Below, one piece after another: positions 43,947-53,229 of a stretch of 64,000 bases of DNA. Location of the stretch: assembly GCF_002894645.1 (NCBI RefSeq), contig NZ_NCQY01000020.1, forward strand, positions 303,474 to 367,473, in the 5' to 3' direction. The DNA comes from Salinibacter altiplanensis. GTDB lineage: Bacteria > Bacteroidota > Rhodothermia > Rhodothermales > Salinibacteraceae. The notes under the pieces are model-generated. The model was not told the DNA's origin. It made no database searches and saw nothing but the letters and a program-made list of their open reading frames with translations. Position 1 is the first letter of the stretch. Every line of letters begins with the position of its first letter. Made by a program: the position numbers and the translations under genes.

Positions 43947-44588
43947 GTGAGCGCAGACCCGAACGACAGCCAGCCGACGACCCACGACTCGCCTCCGGAG
44001 GCCGACGATGTTGCCGACGCCGATTCCGTTGACCGTGAGGACCCTGCCGGCGACCGTCCCGACGACGCCGAGGCCCTTGCGGGCGAGGTGGAGGCCCTCC
44101 GTGAAGAGGTGGATGGCCTGGAAGACGAGCGGGAGGAATTGAATGAGCGTCTGCTCCGCAAGGCGGCGGAGCTCGAAAACGTACGCCGTCGCATGGACCG
44201 GGAGAAGAAGCGCCGCCACGTGGCCGGGAAGGAGACGGTTCTCGAATCGATGCTCGAGGTGCTGGACGACTTTGAACGCTCCCTCGACGCGGCTCAGGAC
44301 CTCGACGTGTCCGACGACCCGGAATCGGCCTACGAGACGCTCGAAGGCGGGGTGGAAATGGTGTACCGAAAGTTTCAGGACCAGCTTCAATCCCTTGGCG
44401 TGGAGCCGATTGAGGCCGAGGGAGAGCCGTTTGACGAGCAGCTGCACGAGGCGATGATGCGGCAGCCGTCCGAGGACGCGGCGCCGGGGACGGTTCTGCA
44501 AGAGATCCAGCGGGGCTACACCATGGGGGACCGCGTGCTTCGTCACAGCCGTGTTGTCGTGGCCGCCGAGCCGTCAGAAAACAGTTGA
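43947..44588 (+). CDS. grpE: Nucleotide exchange factor GrpE
   Basis: About 213 residues. An acidic, disordered N-terminus is followed by the long coiled coil (LREEVDGLEDEREELNERLL, KAAELENVRRRMDREKKR) and the C-terminal beta domain with the GrpE signature (EPFDEQLHEAMM, then GTVLQEIQRGYTMGDRVLR). It releases ADP from DnaK. GTG 43947 is preferred; a TTG at 43905 would add 14 residues. It is second in hrcA-grpE-dnaJ. Confidence 0.95.
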   Translation: MSADPNDSQPTTHDSPPEADDVADADSVDREDPAGDRPDDAEALAGEVEALREEVDGLEDEREELNERLLRKAAELENVRRRMDREKKRRHVAGKETVLESMLEVLDDFERSLDAAQDLDVSDDPESAYETLEGGVEMVYRKFQDQLQSLGVEPIEAEGEPFDEQLHEAMMRQPSEDAAPGTVLQEIQRGYTMGDRVLRHSRVVVAAEPSENS

Positions 44589-44695
44589 TTTTGCATCGCT
44601 AGTTTGTCGCCAGTCCCTCCGGGCTGGTGCCTGCTTCATTGCACGTTGACGCAGCGGCCCACGGCCGTGCTCTTCCAAACGAACTGCTCCTGCTC

Positions 44696-45868
44696 ATGCC
44701 GCGCGACTACTACGACATTCTCGGGGTCGACGAAGATGCCTCCGACAAGGAAATCAAGAAGGCCTACCGGAAGAAGGCGATGGAGTACCACCCGGATCGC
44801 AATCCGGACGACCCGGAGGCCGAGCAGAAGTTCAAGGAGGCGTCCGAAGCGTACGAGGTGCTGTCGGACGCGGAGCAGCGTCAGCGCTACGACCAGTTTG
44901 GGCATGATGGTGTTGACAGTGGGGCCGGCGGGGGGCGGCGGGGCCGTGGCCAAGGCTTCCACGACATTGAAGACATCTTCGACGCCTTCAGCGATATCTT
45001 TGGGGGAGCCCAAGGCGGAGGCCGCGGCCGCGGTCGCGGTCGATCGGAGCGGGGACGGGGACGTCCGGGCAGTGATCTGCGCGTGTCGCTTTCGCTTACA
45101 CTTGAAGAGATTGCGGAGGGCACCGAGAAGAACCTCCGGCTTCAGAAGTACCTGGAGTGCGAGTCGTGCGACGGCACGGGCGCCGAGGGCGGCATGGGGG
45201 GGCAAAATTTCTCGATGTGCCCGAAGTGTGACGGCACCGGTGAGATCCGTCAGGTCTCCCGTTCCGTGTTCGGGCAGGTGGTCAACGTGCAGCCGTGCCC
45301 CCGGTGTGAGGGGGAGGGACGCATCATCGACAACCTGTGCGACGAGTGCGGCGGCGAGGGGCGCGTGCAGGGCGAAGAGTCGGTTTCGATCAATGTGCCG
45401 CCGGGGGTGATGGAGGGCAACTACCTGACCCTTGGCGAGGCCGGCAATGCGGGCCTTCGCGGAGGGCCGACCGGTGACCTCCGCATCGAGATTGAGGAGA
45501 CGCCCCACGAGCACTTCGAGCGAGATGGGCTCGACATCTACTACGACCTCCACCTGTCCTTTCCGGAGGCTGCGCTTGGCACCGAGGTGGACGTCCCGAC
45601 CTTGGAGGGACAGGCCCGCGTGGAGGTTGATTCCGGCGTACAGGCCGGCAAGATCCTCCGCATGCGGGACCGTGGCCTGCCGGACCTGGAGGGGAGCGGC
45701 CAGGGCGACCAGATGATCCGTGTGCACGTGTGGACGCCACAGGAGCTCACCGAAGAGGAGGAAGAGCGTCTCGGCCAGCTCCGAGAACACGACAACTTCC
45801 AGCCGCAGCCCTCCGAGGAGGACACACAAAAGTCCTTCTTCCGCCGCGTGTCCGATGTCTTCTCGTGA
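44696..45868 (+). CDS. dnaJ: Chaperone DnaJ
   Basis: A 390-residue type I J-protein. The J domain ([20 protein letters not shown], with HPD in YHPDRNP) is followed by a Gly/Arg-rich linker (about 75-125), four zinc-finger repeats ([32 protein letters not shown]) and the substrate-binding C-terminal domains. It stimulates DnaK ATPase; dnaK itself is not in the window. ATG 44696 matches the canonical start. Confidence 0.97.
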   Translation: MPRDYYDILGVDEDASDKEIKKAYRKKAMEYHPDRNPDDPEAEQKFKEASEAYEVLSDAEQRQRYDQFGHDGVDSGAGGGRRGRGQGFHDIEDIFDAFSDIFGGAQGGGRGRGRGRSERGRGRPGSDLRVSLSLTLEEIAEGTEKNLRLQKYLECESCDGTGAEGGMGGQNFSMCPKCDGTGEIRQVSRSVFGQVVNVQPCPRCEGEGRIIDNLCDECGGEGRVQGEESVSINVPPGVMEGNYLTLGEAGNAGLRGGPTGDLRIEIEETPHEHFERDGLDIYYDLHLSFPEAALGTEVDVPTLEGQARVEVDSGVQAGKILRMRDRGLPDLEGSGQGDQMIRVHVWTPQELTEEEEERLGQLREHDNFQPQPSEEDTQKSFFRRVSDVFS

Positions 45869-46003
45869 TGAACACGGTCTCGTAACGGACGGCACCCAGA
45901 GCGAACGGCCCCGTCGCCGTCCCATTCAAGGCCTTCTCAAGCAGAATATCTCGGGACGCGCCTTCCGGGATGCGCATCACACACCTGGGTACAACCCTGC
46001 TTT

Positions 46004-46546
46004 ATGGCCGAAGATGAACCAAGTACGTTTCGGGCATCGATGCGACGGGTTCCGTCCCCCGTTGTCGTGGTAACAGCCCGAGGGGGCGACGAGGCACGCG
46101 GCATCACAATCGGGTCCTTCTCAAGCGTTGCGCTTGACCCACCGCTCGTAAGCTTCAACGTGGGCCGCGACTCCAGCATGTTTGACGTGATGGAGGGCTG
46201 TGACCGGTTTGCGGTACATGTGTTGGGCGAGGGGCAGGCACACCTCGCGAAGCAGTTTGCGATTCCCGGCCTTAGTGGCCCTGAACAGTTTGAGTCGGTG
46301 CCCCATGAGCGTGATTCCCACGGCACGCCGATTCTTGAAGGGGGCTCGGGGGTTCTTCACTGTCGTCCCCACGACTCGGTTCATGCCGGCGACCACTCTT
46401 TGTACGTGGGGCGTGTGGTGGAGGTGGAGGAGCGCCCGGATCAGGGGGCGGTGCTCTACTACAAGAGCGACTACCGGGGCGTCGGCAAAGCGCTCCCGTC
46501 GACCCGGTTGGCCCCCGTGAAGCGCGCGTCCAACGACTCGTCCTGA
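46004..46546 (+). CDS. Flavin reductase-like FMN-binding protein
   Basis: A 180-residue split-barrel flavoprotein. FRASMRRVPSPVVVVTARGG, GITIGSFSSVALDPPLVSFN, FAVHVLGEGQAHLAKQFA and HSLYVGRVVEVE form the flavin-reductase-like domain. Such proteins reduce free flavin for partner monooxygenases or act in aromatic breakdown; the partner is unknown. The 3' end overlaps the convergent TIGR02757 gene by 76 bases. Confidence 0.9.
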   Translation: MAEDEPSTFRASMRRVPSPVVVVTARGGDEARGITIGSFSSVALDPPLVSFNVGRDSSMFDVMEGCDRFAVHVLGEGQAHLAKQFAIPGLSGPEQFESVPHERDSHGTPILEGGSGVLHCRPHDSVHAGDHSLYVGRVVEVEERPDQGAVLYYKSDYRGVGKALPSTRLAPVKRASNDSS

Positions 46547-47313
46547 GCGCCCACCCCGAAGAACGCAAAGTCGTAGCGGGTGGGGTCCGACGCGCAAAAG
46601 TGTTGGCAAATGGTCGTGAGGCGGCGGACCGCCGTCCAGTCGTTGCTCTTCCGCTCTAGCAGCCCGAGTGCGCGGGCCTGACGCCCCACGTGCACGTCCA
46701 CCGGCAGCATCAGGTCGGCCGGGTCCAGGATCGACCACAGGTTGAGGTCAACGGGGCCCGGCCGCACCATCCAACGGAGGTACATGTTGAGCCGCTTGCA
46801 GGCGCTGCCGGCCTCGGGCCGGGCCAGGTGCTTGCGGAGCCGCTGCGGCGTGTCGTCATGGATCGTGAGGAGGGTCGTGCTCACGCCCTGTAGCATTGGC
46901 GCTACGAGAGACCCGTCCGGGTCCTCCGGGCGGTGCGCCGCGAACAGGCCCTCGACAGTCTCGTGCCGGTCGAGGGCGGTGCTCAGGTTGGTCGTCAGCC
47001 AGACTGCGTCGATGGGCTGGAAGGTCCGGTGGACGAATCCGTCGAGCGCCTCCGCGTCGGCCGATGGGTCGAATGTGCGCACGAAGCGATAGGGGGCGTG
47101 GCCCATCCGCTCGCACAATTCTTCGAGCTTGCGCAGCATCACGTCGCGGCGGCCCCATGCCAGCAGCGCCGCGTAGAGCCCAATCACTTCTTGGTCCCGG
47201 GGGGCGTCGAAGGCATGAGGAATCGAAATCGGGTCGTCGTTGATGAAGGCAGGACGCTCGTACTGATCGACGAGCGTGTCGAGATACTCGCGAAGGGCAT
47301 TGAGGGTGGCCAC
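46471..47313 (-). CDS. TIGR02757 (DUF2400) family protein
   Basis: About 280 residues of a conserved family of unknown function. ALREYLDTLVDQYERPAFIN, DPISIPHAF, LYAALLAWGRRDVMLRKLEE, KRLNMYLRWMVRP and LPVDVHVGRQARALGLL match the TIGR02757 pattern. The middle looks like the helix-hairpin-helix glycosylase fold (MLPVDVHVGR resembles the Nth/MutY VDTHV motif), so DNA repair is conceivable but unproven. GTG 47313 is chosen by homology onset; the open frame runs to 47553 into the accA start. The last codons overlap the flavin reductase gene antisense. Confidence 0.85.
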   Translation of the reverse strand: MATLNALREYLDTLVDQYERPAFINDDPISIPHAFDAPRDQEVIGLYAALLAWGRRDVMLRKLEELCERMGHAPYRFVRTFDPSADAEALDGFVHRTFQPIDAVWLTTNLSTALDRHETVEGLFAAHRPEDPDGSLVAPMLQGVSTTLLTIHDDTPQRLRKHLARPEAGSACKRLNMYLRWMVRPGPVDLNLWSILDPADLMLPVDVHVGRQARALGLLERKSNDWTAVRRLTTICQHFCASDPTRYDFAFFGVGAQDESLDARFTGANRVDGSALPTPR

Positions 47314-47535
47314 GGGGGGCGGCTCAGCACTGATTTGGACACGGCGCGCCGTACCCCGACGGCCACCGTAGGGGCGCGTTCCGGACCTCCGTTTCGCAGC
47401 CCCGCCGGGCGTGCCCTTCTGGAAAACTTCGTGTGTCCACGGGCTGTCCCTCTCCAAGTGATTGCCATTCCCATCGCCAGGCGGCTTATTTGAGTGAGCC
47501 TCCCAAAATGCGTCTTCAACCCCCCTGTCCCCGTC

Positions 47536-48543
47536 ATGGCCGACGACGAACACCTGCTCGACTTTGAGAAGCCCCTAGTCGAGCTTGAAGACAAGCTCAC
47601 CGAGATGCGAGAGCTCAATGCAGAGACGCAGGACGACCTGTCCAAGGAGATCGAGGCCTTGGAAGAACGGGTAGAGCAGCTGCGGACCTCCATCTACCGC
47701 AACCTCACCCGGTGGCAACGGGTGCAGATTGCCCGCCATCCGCAGCGGCCCTACACGCTGGATCACATTGAGGCGCTGACGGAGGACTTTACGGAGCTGC
47801 GCGGGGACCGCACGTTTGGCGACGACCGGTCCATTGTAGGGGGGCTGGCGCAATTTGCGGGGAGCCGCTTCGGGTATCGCGACCGCACCGTGATGATCAT
47901 GGGGCACCAGAAAGGGCGCGACACGAAGGAGCGCAAGCACCGCCGCTTCGGCATGCCCAACCCCGAGGGCTACCGCAAGGCGGAGCGGCTCATGAAAATG
48001 GCCGCCAAGTTTGGAAAGCCGGTCGTCATGCTTCTCGACACGCCGGGGGCCTACCCGGGCATGGGGGCCGAGGAGCGGGGGCAGGCCGAGGCCATCGCCC
48101 ACAATCTCTTCGAGATGGCGCGCCTGGAGACGCCAGTCGTCGTCGTGGTCATCGGGGAAGGAGCGTCCGGGGGAGCCCTTGGCGTCGGGCTCGGCGACCG
48201 CATCCTGATGCTCGAAAACGCCTGGTACTCGGTGATCGCGCCGGAGAGCTGCTCCCAGATCCTCTGGCGCTCGTGGGACCACAAGGAAGACGCGGCGCAG
48301 GCGCTCAAGCTCACGGCCACCGATCTGACGGAGGTGGACATTGTCGACGAGATTGTCCCGGAGCCCGTGGGCGGGGCGCATCGCGACCCGGAAACGACCT
48401 ATCAGGCCGTCGGGGCCGCCGTCGGGGAGGCCCTCGATGATCTTGAGGCCCTTGCCCCGCAGGCGCTTCTCGACCGGCGACTCGAAAAGTTCGACGCCCT
48501 GGGGGCCTACACGTCGGCCGAGCCGATGTCCCCCCCTGCGTAG
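47536..48543 (+). CDS. accA: Acetyl-CoA carboxylase carboxyltransferase alpha subunit
   Basis: A 335-residue subunit that, with AccD, moves CO2 from biotin to acetyl-CoA in the first step of fatty-acid synthesis. [77 protein letters not shown] and [15 protein letters not shown] are standard. accD is not adjacent, as in many bacteria. ATG 47536 is used; the frame opens 14 codons earlier. Confidence 0.97.
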   Translation: MADDEHLLDFEKPLVELEDKLTEMRELNAETQDDLSKEIEALEERVEQLRTSIYRNLTRWQRVQIARHPQRPYTLDHIEALTEDFTELRGDRTFGDDRSIVGGLAQFAGSRFGYRDRTVMIMGHQKGRDTKERKHRRFGMPNPEGYRKAERLMKMAAKFGKPVVMLLDTPGAYPGMGAEERGQAEAIAHNLFEMARLETPVVVVVIGEGASGGALGVGLGDRILMLENAWYSVIAPESCSQILWRSWDHKEDAAQALKLTATDLTEVDIVDEIVPEPVGGAHRDPETTYQAVGAAVGEALDDLEALAPQALLDRRLEKFDALGAYTSAEPMSPPA

Positions 48544-48586
48544 ATGCCCCGGGCCCCTCGCCTCATGCGTTCTCAAGTCTTCCCCC

Positions 48587-49000
48587 ATGGCCTACACGTA
48601 CTCGCACCCCCACCGCGTCCGGTACCGAGAGTGTGACCCGATGGGAGTGGTCTACCACACGCACTACCTCGACTACTTCGAGGCGGCCCGGACGGAAGCC
48701 CTGCGCCATGTGGGCGTCCGCTACCGCGACCTGGAGGCCCACGGCATCATCATGCCCGTGGTGCACGTGGAGGTCGACTACCACGGCCCGGCCCACTACG
48801 ACGACCCGCTCGTCGTGGAGGCATGCTTCGAGCAGATGCCCACCGCGCGGGTCCCCATCGACTACACGGTGCGTCGGGAGGGAGAAGAGGAGGTGTTGGT
48901 CACCGGCCACACCACGCTCTGCTTCACGGATGCGGAGGCGCGGCGCCCCACCCATCCCCCGGACGCGGTCCGCGAGGCCTTTGCGCCGCTCCTCGACTGA
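48587..49000 (+). CDS. Acyl-CoA thioesterase, YbgC/4-hydroxybenzoyl-CoA thioesterase type
   Basis: A 137-residue hot-dog-fold thioesterase. The active-site stretch RYRECDPMGVVYHTHYLDYF carries the catalytic Asp, and EVDYHGPAHYDDPLVVEA follows. Members hydrolyse short or aromatic acyl-CoAs; the YbgC branch belongs to the Tol-Pal neighbourhood in proteobacteria, but here the neighbour is accA (43 bases upstream, same strand), which hints at a role in acyl metabolism. Confidence 0.92.
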   Translation: MAYTYSHPHRVRYRECDPMGVVYHTHYLDYFEAARTEALRHVGVRYRDLEAHGIIMPVVHVEVDYHGPAHYDDPLVVEACFEQMPTARVPIDYTVRREGEEEVLVTGHTTLCFTDAEARRPTHPPDAVREAFAPLLD

Positions 49001-49423
49001 CCGGAAGGGCGGTCCTCACTCCGAGGCCGGTCAGGAGGGCATTCAGGGTCGTTTTGAGAGCGAAAGACTCGGCAAAGCTGAGCCCGGTCGCCTCAACGTC
49101 GAAGTGGGGCTGCTCGGGCCGGCAGCGTCACAGCCGAGTCCGAGGAGAATCAAGAACCCCGTGGCCATGAGCATTCGAACAGGCACGAGGAAACGTCGGG
49201 GGGAGCGTTGGGCATTGCGTCAGGGGGCAGCTGAGAGTCGGTGCGTGTGCACATTGCGCCCAGAGCGACGGGGCCTTTGTGGTACCCGTCGGCGTCGCCC
49301 AAGGACCGGACCGGCGAGCGGTCCATTGACGAACGGGTCCGGTGGGGGCTACCTTTCGGGGGCCGTGCGGCTTCGCTCCAGGGCTGTTCCTCTACGACTC
49401 TTCGTTCTACCGTTTCCCCGGAC
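49001..49423 (+). other. Intergenic region upstream of acuC
   Basis: About 420 bases without a gene. CCGGACC (49306-49312) can pair with GGTCCGG (49336-49342), or its GGACC part with a nearer GGTCC (49320-49324). These are alternative small stems about 80-120 bases before the acuC start, weak in such GC-rich DNA. Nothing else stands out. Confidence 0.4.
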
Positions 49424-50560
49424 ATGGCCACACTCCTCTTCCACAAGCGATACTCCGACTACAACTTCGGCCCCGAACATCCCTTCAGTCCCACGCGGCA
49501 GGAGATGGCCATGGACCTGCTCGATGCCCTGGGCGTCCCGCTCACCCCTGAGGCTCCTCCAGTGGCGACCCGGAACGACGTGCGCCGGGTGCACAGCGAG
49601 CCGTTTGTGGACGAAGTCGTGGCGGCCTCGGACGGAACGCCGCCCCCACAAGCCCACTCTTTCGGGCTCAACACGGGCGATGTGCCGGTGTTCGAAGGGA
49701 TGGACGCTGCGGCCCGGCGCCTTGTCGGTGGGACGCTCCGTGGCGCGCGGCTGATTGCCGCCGGAGACGCGACTCGTGTGCTCCAGTTTGGTGGGGGGCT
49801 CCACCACGCCCATCGGGCACGGGCCTCTGGGTTTTGTGTCTACAACGACCTGTCCGTGGCCATCAGTGCGCTGCGGGAGCACGACATCCGCGTCGCCTAC
49901 GTAGACGTCGACGTGCACCACGGAGACGGCGTGCAGCACCTGCACGACGAGGATCCCGGGGTGCTCACGATCAGTCTTCACGAAACCGGCCGGGCCCTCT
50001 TTCCGGGCACCGGATACACTGACGAGATTGGCGAAGGGGCTGGCAAAGGTTTTGCCCTGAACGTACCGTTGGCGCCGTACACCGAGTCGGGCAGTTACCT
50101 CGATGCCTTCGAGCGCGTGGTCCCGCCTGCGCTCCGGTATTTTCAGCCGGACGTAATTGTGGCTCAGTGCGGAGCCGATGCACACTTCAAGGACCCGCTG
50201 GCCGATCTCCTCCTTACGACGCAGGCCTACGAGACCATCTTTCGTCGCCTCCTGTCCCTCGCCGACGACCACGCCGAAGGACGCCTGCTCTGCACCCTTG
50301 GTGGGGGATACCGGCTCGATACGGTGTCGCGGGTTTGGGGCCTCCTCGCGCTGCTTGTTCTTGGCTGTGAACTTCCGGATGCCCTTCCCGAGAACTACCG
50401 CGAGCGGTGGCAGGCGCGCCTTGACAGTTCGCTGACGCCGACCCTCCACGATTCTGCGCGAGACTTTGAGGTGGACCAGCAATCTTCTATCGAGACGCAA
50501 AACCGACGCACGAGCGAACAGGTCCTGGAACAGGTGGCGTCGCACTGGCGCTATGCCTAG
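49424..50560 (+). CDS. Histone deacetylase-like / AcuC-type deacetylase
   Basis: A 378-residue class I HDAC-like protein. HKRYSDYNFGPEHPFSPTR starts it, the active-site His pair is in FGGGLHHAHRARASGFCVYN, the zinc Asp/His in VDVDVHHGDGVQ and the second Asp in QCGADAHFKDPL. A late GGGYRLDTVSRVW carries the usual Gly-rich turn. Bacterial AcuC deacetylates acetyl-CoA synthetase and related proteins; acs is not adjacent. Start ATG 49424 fits homology. Confidence 0.93.
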   Translation: MATLLFHKRYSDYNFGPEHPFSPTRQEMAMDLLDALGVPLTPEAPPVATRNDVRRVHSEPFVDEVVAASDGTPPPQAHSFGLNTGDVPVFEGMDAAARRLVGGTLRGARLIAAGDATRVLQFGGGLHHAHRARASGFCVYNDLSVAISALREHDIRVAYVDVDVHHGDGVQHLHDEDPGVLTISLHETGRALFPGTGYTDEIGEGAGKGFALNVPLAPYTESGSYLDAFERVVPPALRYFQPDVIVAQCGADAHFKDPLADLLLTTQAYETIFRRLLSLADDHAEGRLLCTLGGGYRLDTVSRVWGLLALLVLGCELPDALPENYRERWQARLDSSLTPTLHDSARDFEVDQQSSIETQNRRTSEQVLEQVASHWRYA

Positions 50561-50703
50561 CGGGCGCGGGGCGCTGAGGCATGGACGTGGGGTGGAGGCG
50601 AAGCCCCCTCGGCCGGTGGGTCGGAGCCCCGAGGCGCAAACTGAAATGGGTTCTGAGGAGCTCTGTGACTGAGGCAGAGACGACCCGTGCACGCCGCACT
50701 GCC

Positions 50704-52335
50704 CTACACGCTGTACTGGTCGGGCAGATCGTTTTCGTACAGCACTACGTCGCCCGGGGTGAGCTGCTGTTTGAGGACCTCCTGCGCTTCCGCAAGTGAG
50801 GAGACGACCTTCACTCGCTCCTCCGGAGCACCGGCCTCTGAGAGCCCCTCCTGGATCGGGGCCGTCTGCTCCTCGCCGACCAGGACCACGAGGTCGAGGT
50901 CGGGCCGGGCGAGGAAGTGGCCGAAGCGTTTGTTTTCGGTCCATTGCCGATCGCCAAGCTCCACCATGCCCGGCGTCACGATCACGCGCTGACCCTCGCC
51001 CATCTCCCCTAGAATCTCAACCGCATTCCGGGCCCCCACGGGGTTCGAATTGAAAGCGTCGTCGATGATCGTCACGCCGCCCCGGCTGCGAAGCTGAAGA
51101 CGGTGCTCGATGGGCTCCACACGCCGGATTGCATGGGCCATTTGTCGGAGCCGAAGTCCCATGGAGCGGCCCACGGCGACGGCCAGGAGCACGTTGAGCA
51201 CGTTGTGACGGCCCAAGAGCTGGGTCTCGAACGTTGCCGTGGTGCCCGTGTCGTCCGTTACGTCGAAGGCGGTGCCCCCGGTATCATACTGGATCTCGTG
51301 GACCGCAATGTCGGCGTCGGGGTGTCCGTCGGTCGAGACCCGCCAGACCGGACCGGGGGCGCGCTCGGCCATGGCGGCCACGCGCTCATCATCTACGTTG
51401 AGAACGGCAGGGCCGCCCGATGCCGTCCGCTCCACGAGCCCTCCCTTCTCTGCCGCGATGTTGTCCTGGGTCTTCATCGTTTCGAGGTGGGCCACCCCCA
51501 CGGTGGTCACGACCGATGCATCCGGTTCGGCGATGTTGCAGAGCTCGTCCATATCGCCGGGGTAGCGAATGCCATACTCCAGCACCAGGACCTGATGCTC
51601 GGGCTTCACGTGTTCGTTGATGGCGAGGCAGAGCCCCATGGGCGTGTTGTAGGAGCTCGGGGTGGCGTACACGTTGTACGTCTGTCGGAGAAGCTCGGCA
51701 ACGATGACTTTCGTGCTCGTTTTGCCGTACGAGCCCGTGATGCCGACCACAGAGAGGTCCGGGCGTGCCTGGAGCCGCCGCCGGGCCTGCCGCTTGAAGC
51801 CCCTCTGGATGGCCGTTTCGACGGGCTGCACGAGGGCTGCGCCCAGGCCCACCCAGACGGGCGCTCCCAGGTCGGCCAGGAGGAGGCCGCCCAGGTACCA
51901 CAGCACGCCCGTCGGGACGCCAAGCGTCCATCCGTACAGCCCGCCGCCGGCGATGGGCAGAAGGGCCAGAAGGGCCGTGGGGAGGACGAGGCGCACCATG
52001 CGGTCCGTGAACGCGAGCGGCGTTTTCTCCCGATCGCTTCGGTAGCGGCGCGACGAGAGGAAGGCACCCGTCCACGCCAGGAGGAGGATGAGCATCCCCC
52101 ACCCTGTCTCGACGACGGACGGGGCAAGTCCTCCGCCGAGGAGCAGGGTGGCGCCCGCGCCATGGGAGGGACGGACGATCAGCGACGGCACGTGCTCGGC
52201 CAACCAGTGTCCATACCGGCCGAACTTGTATGTTTCCAGCTGGAAGATGTGGAGGAAAAATCGGACCCGGCGCCCGACCCGCCACCCGGCAAACAGGGTG
52301 GCGATGATGCCGAAACAAAGAAGCGCACTCGTCAT
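50704..52335 (-). CDS. MurF-like Mur ligase with N-terminal membrane domain
   Basis: About 543 residues. The first 180 or so contain four or five hydrophobic segments; the N-terminal UMP-sugar-binding domain of normal MurF is missing. From about residue 205 follows the Mur ligase core: P-loop VVGITGSYGKTSTK, LEYGIRYPGDMDELCNIAEP, TTVGVAHLETM, LLGRHNVLNVLLAVAVG, and the C-terminal IDDAFNSNPVGARNA and PGMVELGDRQ. This resembles the membrane-associated MurF paralogues of some Gram-positives. It may ligate an amino acid or peptide to a cell-wall or lipid-linked substrate. It follows an alpha/beta hydrolase gene by 117 bases on the same strand. Confidence 0.87.
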   Translation of the reverse strand: MTSALLCFGIIATLFAGWRVGRRVRFFLHIFQLETYKFGRYGHWLAEHVPSLIVRPSHGAGATLLLGGGLAPSVVETGWGMLILLLAWTGAFLSSRRYRSDREKTPLAFTDRMVRLVLPTALLALLPIAGGGLYGWTLGVPTGVLWYLGGLLLADLGAPVWVGLGAALVQPVETAIQRGFKRQARRRLQARPDLSVVGITGSYGKTSTKVIVAELLRQTYNVYATPSSYNTPMGLCLAINEHVKPEHQVLVLEYGIRYPGDMDELCNIAEPDASVVTTVGVAHLETMKTQDNIAAEKGGLVERTASGGPAVLNVDDERVAAMAERAPGPVWRVSTDGHPDADIAVHEIQYDTGGTAFDVTDDTGTTATFETQLLGRHNVLNVLLAVAVGRSMGLRLRQMAHAIRRVEPIEHRLQLRSRGGVTIIDDAFNSNPVGARNAVEILGEMGEGQRVIVTPGMVELGDRQWTENKRFGHFLARPDLDLVVLVGEEQTAPIQEGLSEAGAPEERVKVVSSLAEAQEVLKQQLTPGDVVLYENDLPDQYSV

Positions 52336-52452
52336 GCTGCCGAAGATGGGTGGGAAAGACGGTGCGGCCCCGTGGACGCATGGAACCTGGGATCCATCCA
52401 CACTCAACATCGGGGGCATGCCGCGTCCGTGCAAGACGCATCGGGCGAGGCC

Positions 52453-53229
52453 CTACGAGTTCTCCAGGAAATGACGGAGCCCAGCCTGGACGGTTTCTGG
52501 CTGGTCGAGGTGCCCGAAGTGGTCGGCGCCGTCAAGCTCCACGAGCCCACAGTCGTCGATTTTCGCCGTCATCCGTTCCATTTGCCGCCGCGAGATTGCC
52601 TCGTCCTCGGTTCCCCAGAACAGAAGGGTGGGGACCTGGATGTGCTCCAGCTCTTCGTCGAGGTGGTCGTTCACGGTTTTGACGAACGTTGTGCGCATGA
52701 CCCCTGTCTGAGCGTTGTAGTCTGCGGAGCCGAGTAGGCGCCAGGCAAGGGAATGGCGAAGCCAATCCTCGGCTGGGGCCTGGAGAGACGACGGGAGTGC
52801 CCGGACGGGGGTCTTCAGGGCCGTGGCCAGCCCCGACCGCACGTGGTAGGCCCACGACCGATTGGGTTCAACGCCGGAGGGGCTGACGAGCGCGAGCCGG
52901 TCGATGGCAGAGGCGTGCTCCGGCGTGCCGGCCATGTACAGCGCGATGCGCCCGCCATTCGAGTGCCCCACCACGGTTGTACTCGACTGAATCTCCGTCC
53001 GGATGTAGTCGTGCAGCAGCCGTGCGTGCTCGGGCACGCCCCAGGGCTCAGGAGGGGGCGGGGATGCGCCGTGGCCCGGCAGGTCAACGGCGTGTGTCCA
53101 GCAGGCGTCGGTGAGGGCCTGAGCGAGGGGGCGCAGGTCCTGCAGGCTTCGGCCCCAGCCGTGCAACAGAAGAACGGGGGGATCGTCGGGGTTTCCCCGA
53201 ACCTCGACGTTCAAATTGGAATCCGTCAC
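52453..53229 (-). CDS. Alpha/beta hydrolase
   Basis: About 258 residues. PVLLLHGWGRSLQDLRPLA (oxyanion HGWG), DLPGHG, the nucleophile elbow VVGHSNGGRIALYM (Ser), the Asp in WGTEDEAISRR and the His in DGADHFGHLDQPE give a full catalytic triad. It is similar to esterases/C-C hydrolases; the substrate is unknown. GTG 53229 is chosen because the fold begins there; ATG 53319 would add 30 non-homologous residues. It is upstream of the membrane MurF-like gene on the same strand, suggesting linked function. Confidence 0.87.
   Translation of the reverse strand: MTDSNLNVEVRGNPDDPPVLLLHGWGRSLQDLRPLAQALTDACWTHAVDLPGHGASPPPPEPWGVPEHARLLHDYIRTEIQSSTTVVGHSNGGRIALYMAGTPEHASAIDRLALVSPSGVEPNRSWAYHVRSGLATALKTPVRALPSSLQAPAEDWLRHSLAWRLLGSADYNAQTGVMRTTFVKTVNDHLDEELEHIQVPTLLFWGTEDEAISRRQMERMTAKIDDCGLVELDGADHFGHLDQPETVQAGLRHFLENS

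Noticed and set aside
46471-47313. TIGR02757 gene starting at 47553, overlapping accA.
   Set aside because: The extra 80 residues are basic and unlike the family, and would overlap the accA start; GTG 47313 matches the family N-terminus.
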